NCBI RefSeq assembly: GCF_000764665.1
Contig: NZ_JRGM01000136.1
Span: forward strand, 62,001-126,000
Origin: Aeromonas lacus
GTDB taxonomy: Bacteria > Pseudomonadota > Gammaproteobacteria > Enterobacterales > Aeromonadaceae
Length of the DNA stretch: 64,000 nt
Direction: 5' to 3'
In this document: in pieces, positions 63,645 to 64,000 of the stretch
Layout: every line of letters starts with the position of its first letter
Position numbering within the stretch: position 1 is the stretch's first letter
Notes under the pieces: generated by a model
Databases searched by the model: none
What the model saw: only the letters and a program-made list of their open reading frames with translations
What the model was told of the DNA's origin: nothing
Position numbers and translations under genes: made by a program

Positions 63645-63679
63645 GAAGAGGCGGCACAGGGTGCCGCCTCTTCTTTTTA
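63645..63679. terminator. bidirectional terminator between the disulfide reductase and arnF-like genes
   Basis: GAAGAGGCGGCAC pairs with GTGCCGCCTCTTC around AGG, followed by TTTTT. On the minus strand it also lies beyond the arnF-like stop. Confidence 0.88.
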
Positions 63680-63691
63680 CTTAAAACTGCC

Positions 63692-64000
63692 TCAGGGATC
63701 GGTAGGGGGCTCTTGCTGCTCCGGCTTGTCAGTTGCCGATTTGCTGCCGACCAGCACGGCGCCGAAGAAGATAAGCGCAACACCAGCCGCCTTGCTCGCC
63801 ACCAGCGGTTCGGCAAAGGCCGGCATGCTCACCGCCAGTAGATAGACCAGCCCGTAACTGGTGCTGAGTAGCGGGTAGGCGATATTGAGCGGGGTGGAGT
63901 GCAGCGCCGCCAGCCAGCAGAGCAGCGACAACCCGTAGCAGAGGATGCCGATGGCGATGGTGAGGAGTGGCAGGGGGTGAGCCAGCATCACGGCGGGATC
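63692..64000 (-). CDS. arnF: ArnF-like lipid-flippase subunit, N-terminus cut by window edge
   Basis: About 102 codons of a small four-helix EamA/SMR-fold membrane protein, open at the right edge. ILCYGLSLLCWLAALHSTPLNIAYPLLSTSYGLVYLLAVSMP matches the ArnF subunit that flips 4-amino-4-deoxyarabinose-undecaprenyl phosphate for lipid A modification and polymyxin resistance. The helix before ILCYG in ArnF falls outside the window; the frame is open to base 64000, and a GTG at 63991 is not a convincing start. The C-terminus is Pro/Glu-rich. The rest of the arn operon would lie to the right. Confidence 0.75.
   Translation of the reverse strand, partial: DPAVMLAHPLPLLTIAIGILCYGLSLLCWLAALHSTPLNIAYPLLSTSYGLVYLLAVSMPAFAEPLVASKAAGVALIFFGAVLVGSKSATDKPEQQEPPTDP

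Overview
The window is about 60% GC, gene-dense chromosomal DNA of a gammaproteobacterium, most likely Aeromonas. This is inferred from the gene content: an Enterobacteriaceae/Vibrionaceae-like core order (typA opposite glnA; def-fmt-rsmB-trkA; dprA-smg-yrdD; tsaC-hemF-aroE-yrdB; Spot 42 beside engB; yihI-hemN) combined with an arginine deiminase operon, pyrBI with a leader peptide, and a DUF969/DUF979/pcp cluster. No insertion sequence, prophage, integrase, CRISPR array or rRNA was seen. One tRNA gene (Trp) is present.

Layout: 0-5.2 kb holds cysB, a PfkB-family kinase, nsrR facing a lone napF, a small membrane protein and rmuC. 5.3-11.2 kb (minus strand) is adenosine deaminase and the nitrogen regulation block glnA / DUF4124 protein / ntrB / ntrC, with a sigma-54 promoter and NtrC boxes. 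11.5-13.3 kb is bipA/typA. 13.8-19.6 kb (minus) is def-fmt-rsmB-trkA-trkH. 19.7-26.5 kb (plus) is LysM protein-dprA-smg-yrdD-purE-tsaC-hemF-aroE-yrdB. 26.5-32.7 kb is rich in small RNAs: Spot 42, a second candidate small RNA just downstream, engB, cytochrome c4, a CsrB-type RNA, yihI, a DUF2489 protein, hemN, and a second CsrB-type RNA on the opposite strand. 32.7-34 kb holds a ParA-like ATPase with a partner and a small secreted protein. 34.7-40.1 kb is the arginine deiminase pathway (arcA, arcC, arcB, a YfcC-type carrier) and argR. 40.3-42 kb is pyrBI with its UTP-sensing leader. 42-49 kb holds a ParB-fold-like protein, tRNA-Trp, a PSD-family decarboxylase, a CYTH protein, a LysR/VOC pair and a chemoreceptor. 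48.8-51.5 kb (minus) is DUF969-DUF979-pcp-cyclotransferase. 51.9-54.7 kb is a lipocalin, a YqhC-like regulator and YqhD. 55.2-58.2 kb is pntAB. 58.3-63.6 kb has a periplasmic solute-binding protein, the cysteine desulfidase-like YhaM/CyuA, the cystine carrier TcyP and a CoA-disulfide-reductase-like flavoprotein. The right edge cuts an arnF-like gene.

Functional threads: nitrogen supply (NtrBC, glutamine synthetase, arginine catabolism, ArgR, pyrimidine synthesis from carbamoyl phosphate); sulfur amino acids (CysB, TcyP, YhaM, disulfide reductase); pyroglutamate handling; electrophile response (YqhC/YqhD/lipocalin); and post-transcriptional control. The strongest non-routine observation is the pair of CsrA-sequestering RNAs flanking yihI-hemN. 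Both have dense GGA motifs and intrinsic terminators, and they share an upstream GTAAGAGATC element that matches the known UvrY/SirA operator. Other notable signals are an unassigned small RNA candidate after Spot 42 and a structured leader directly before tsaC.
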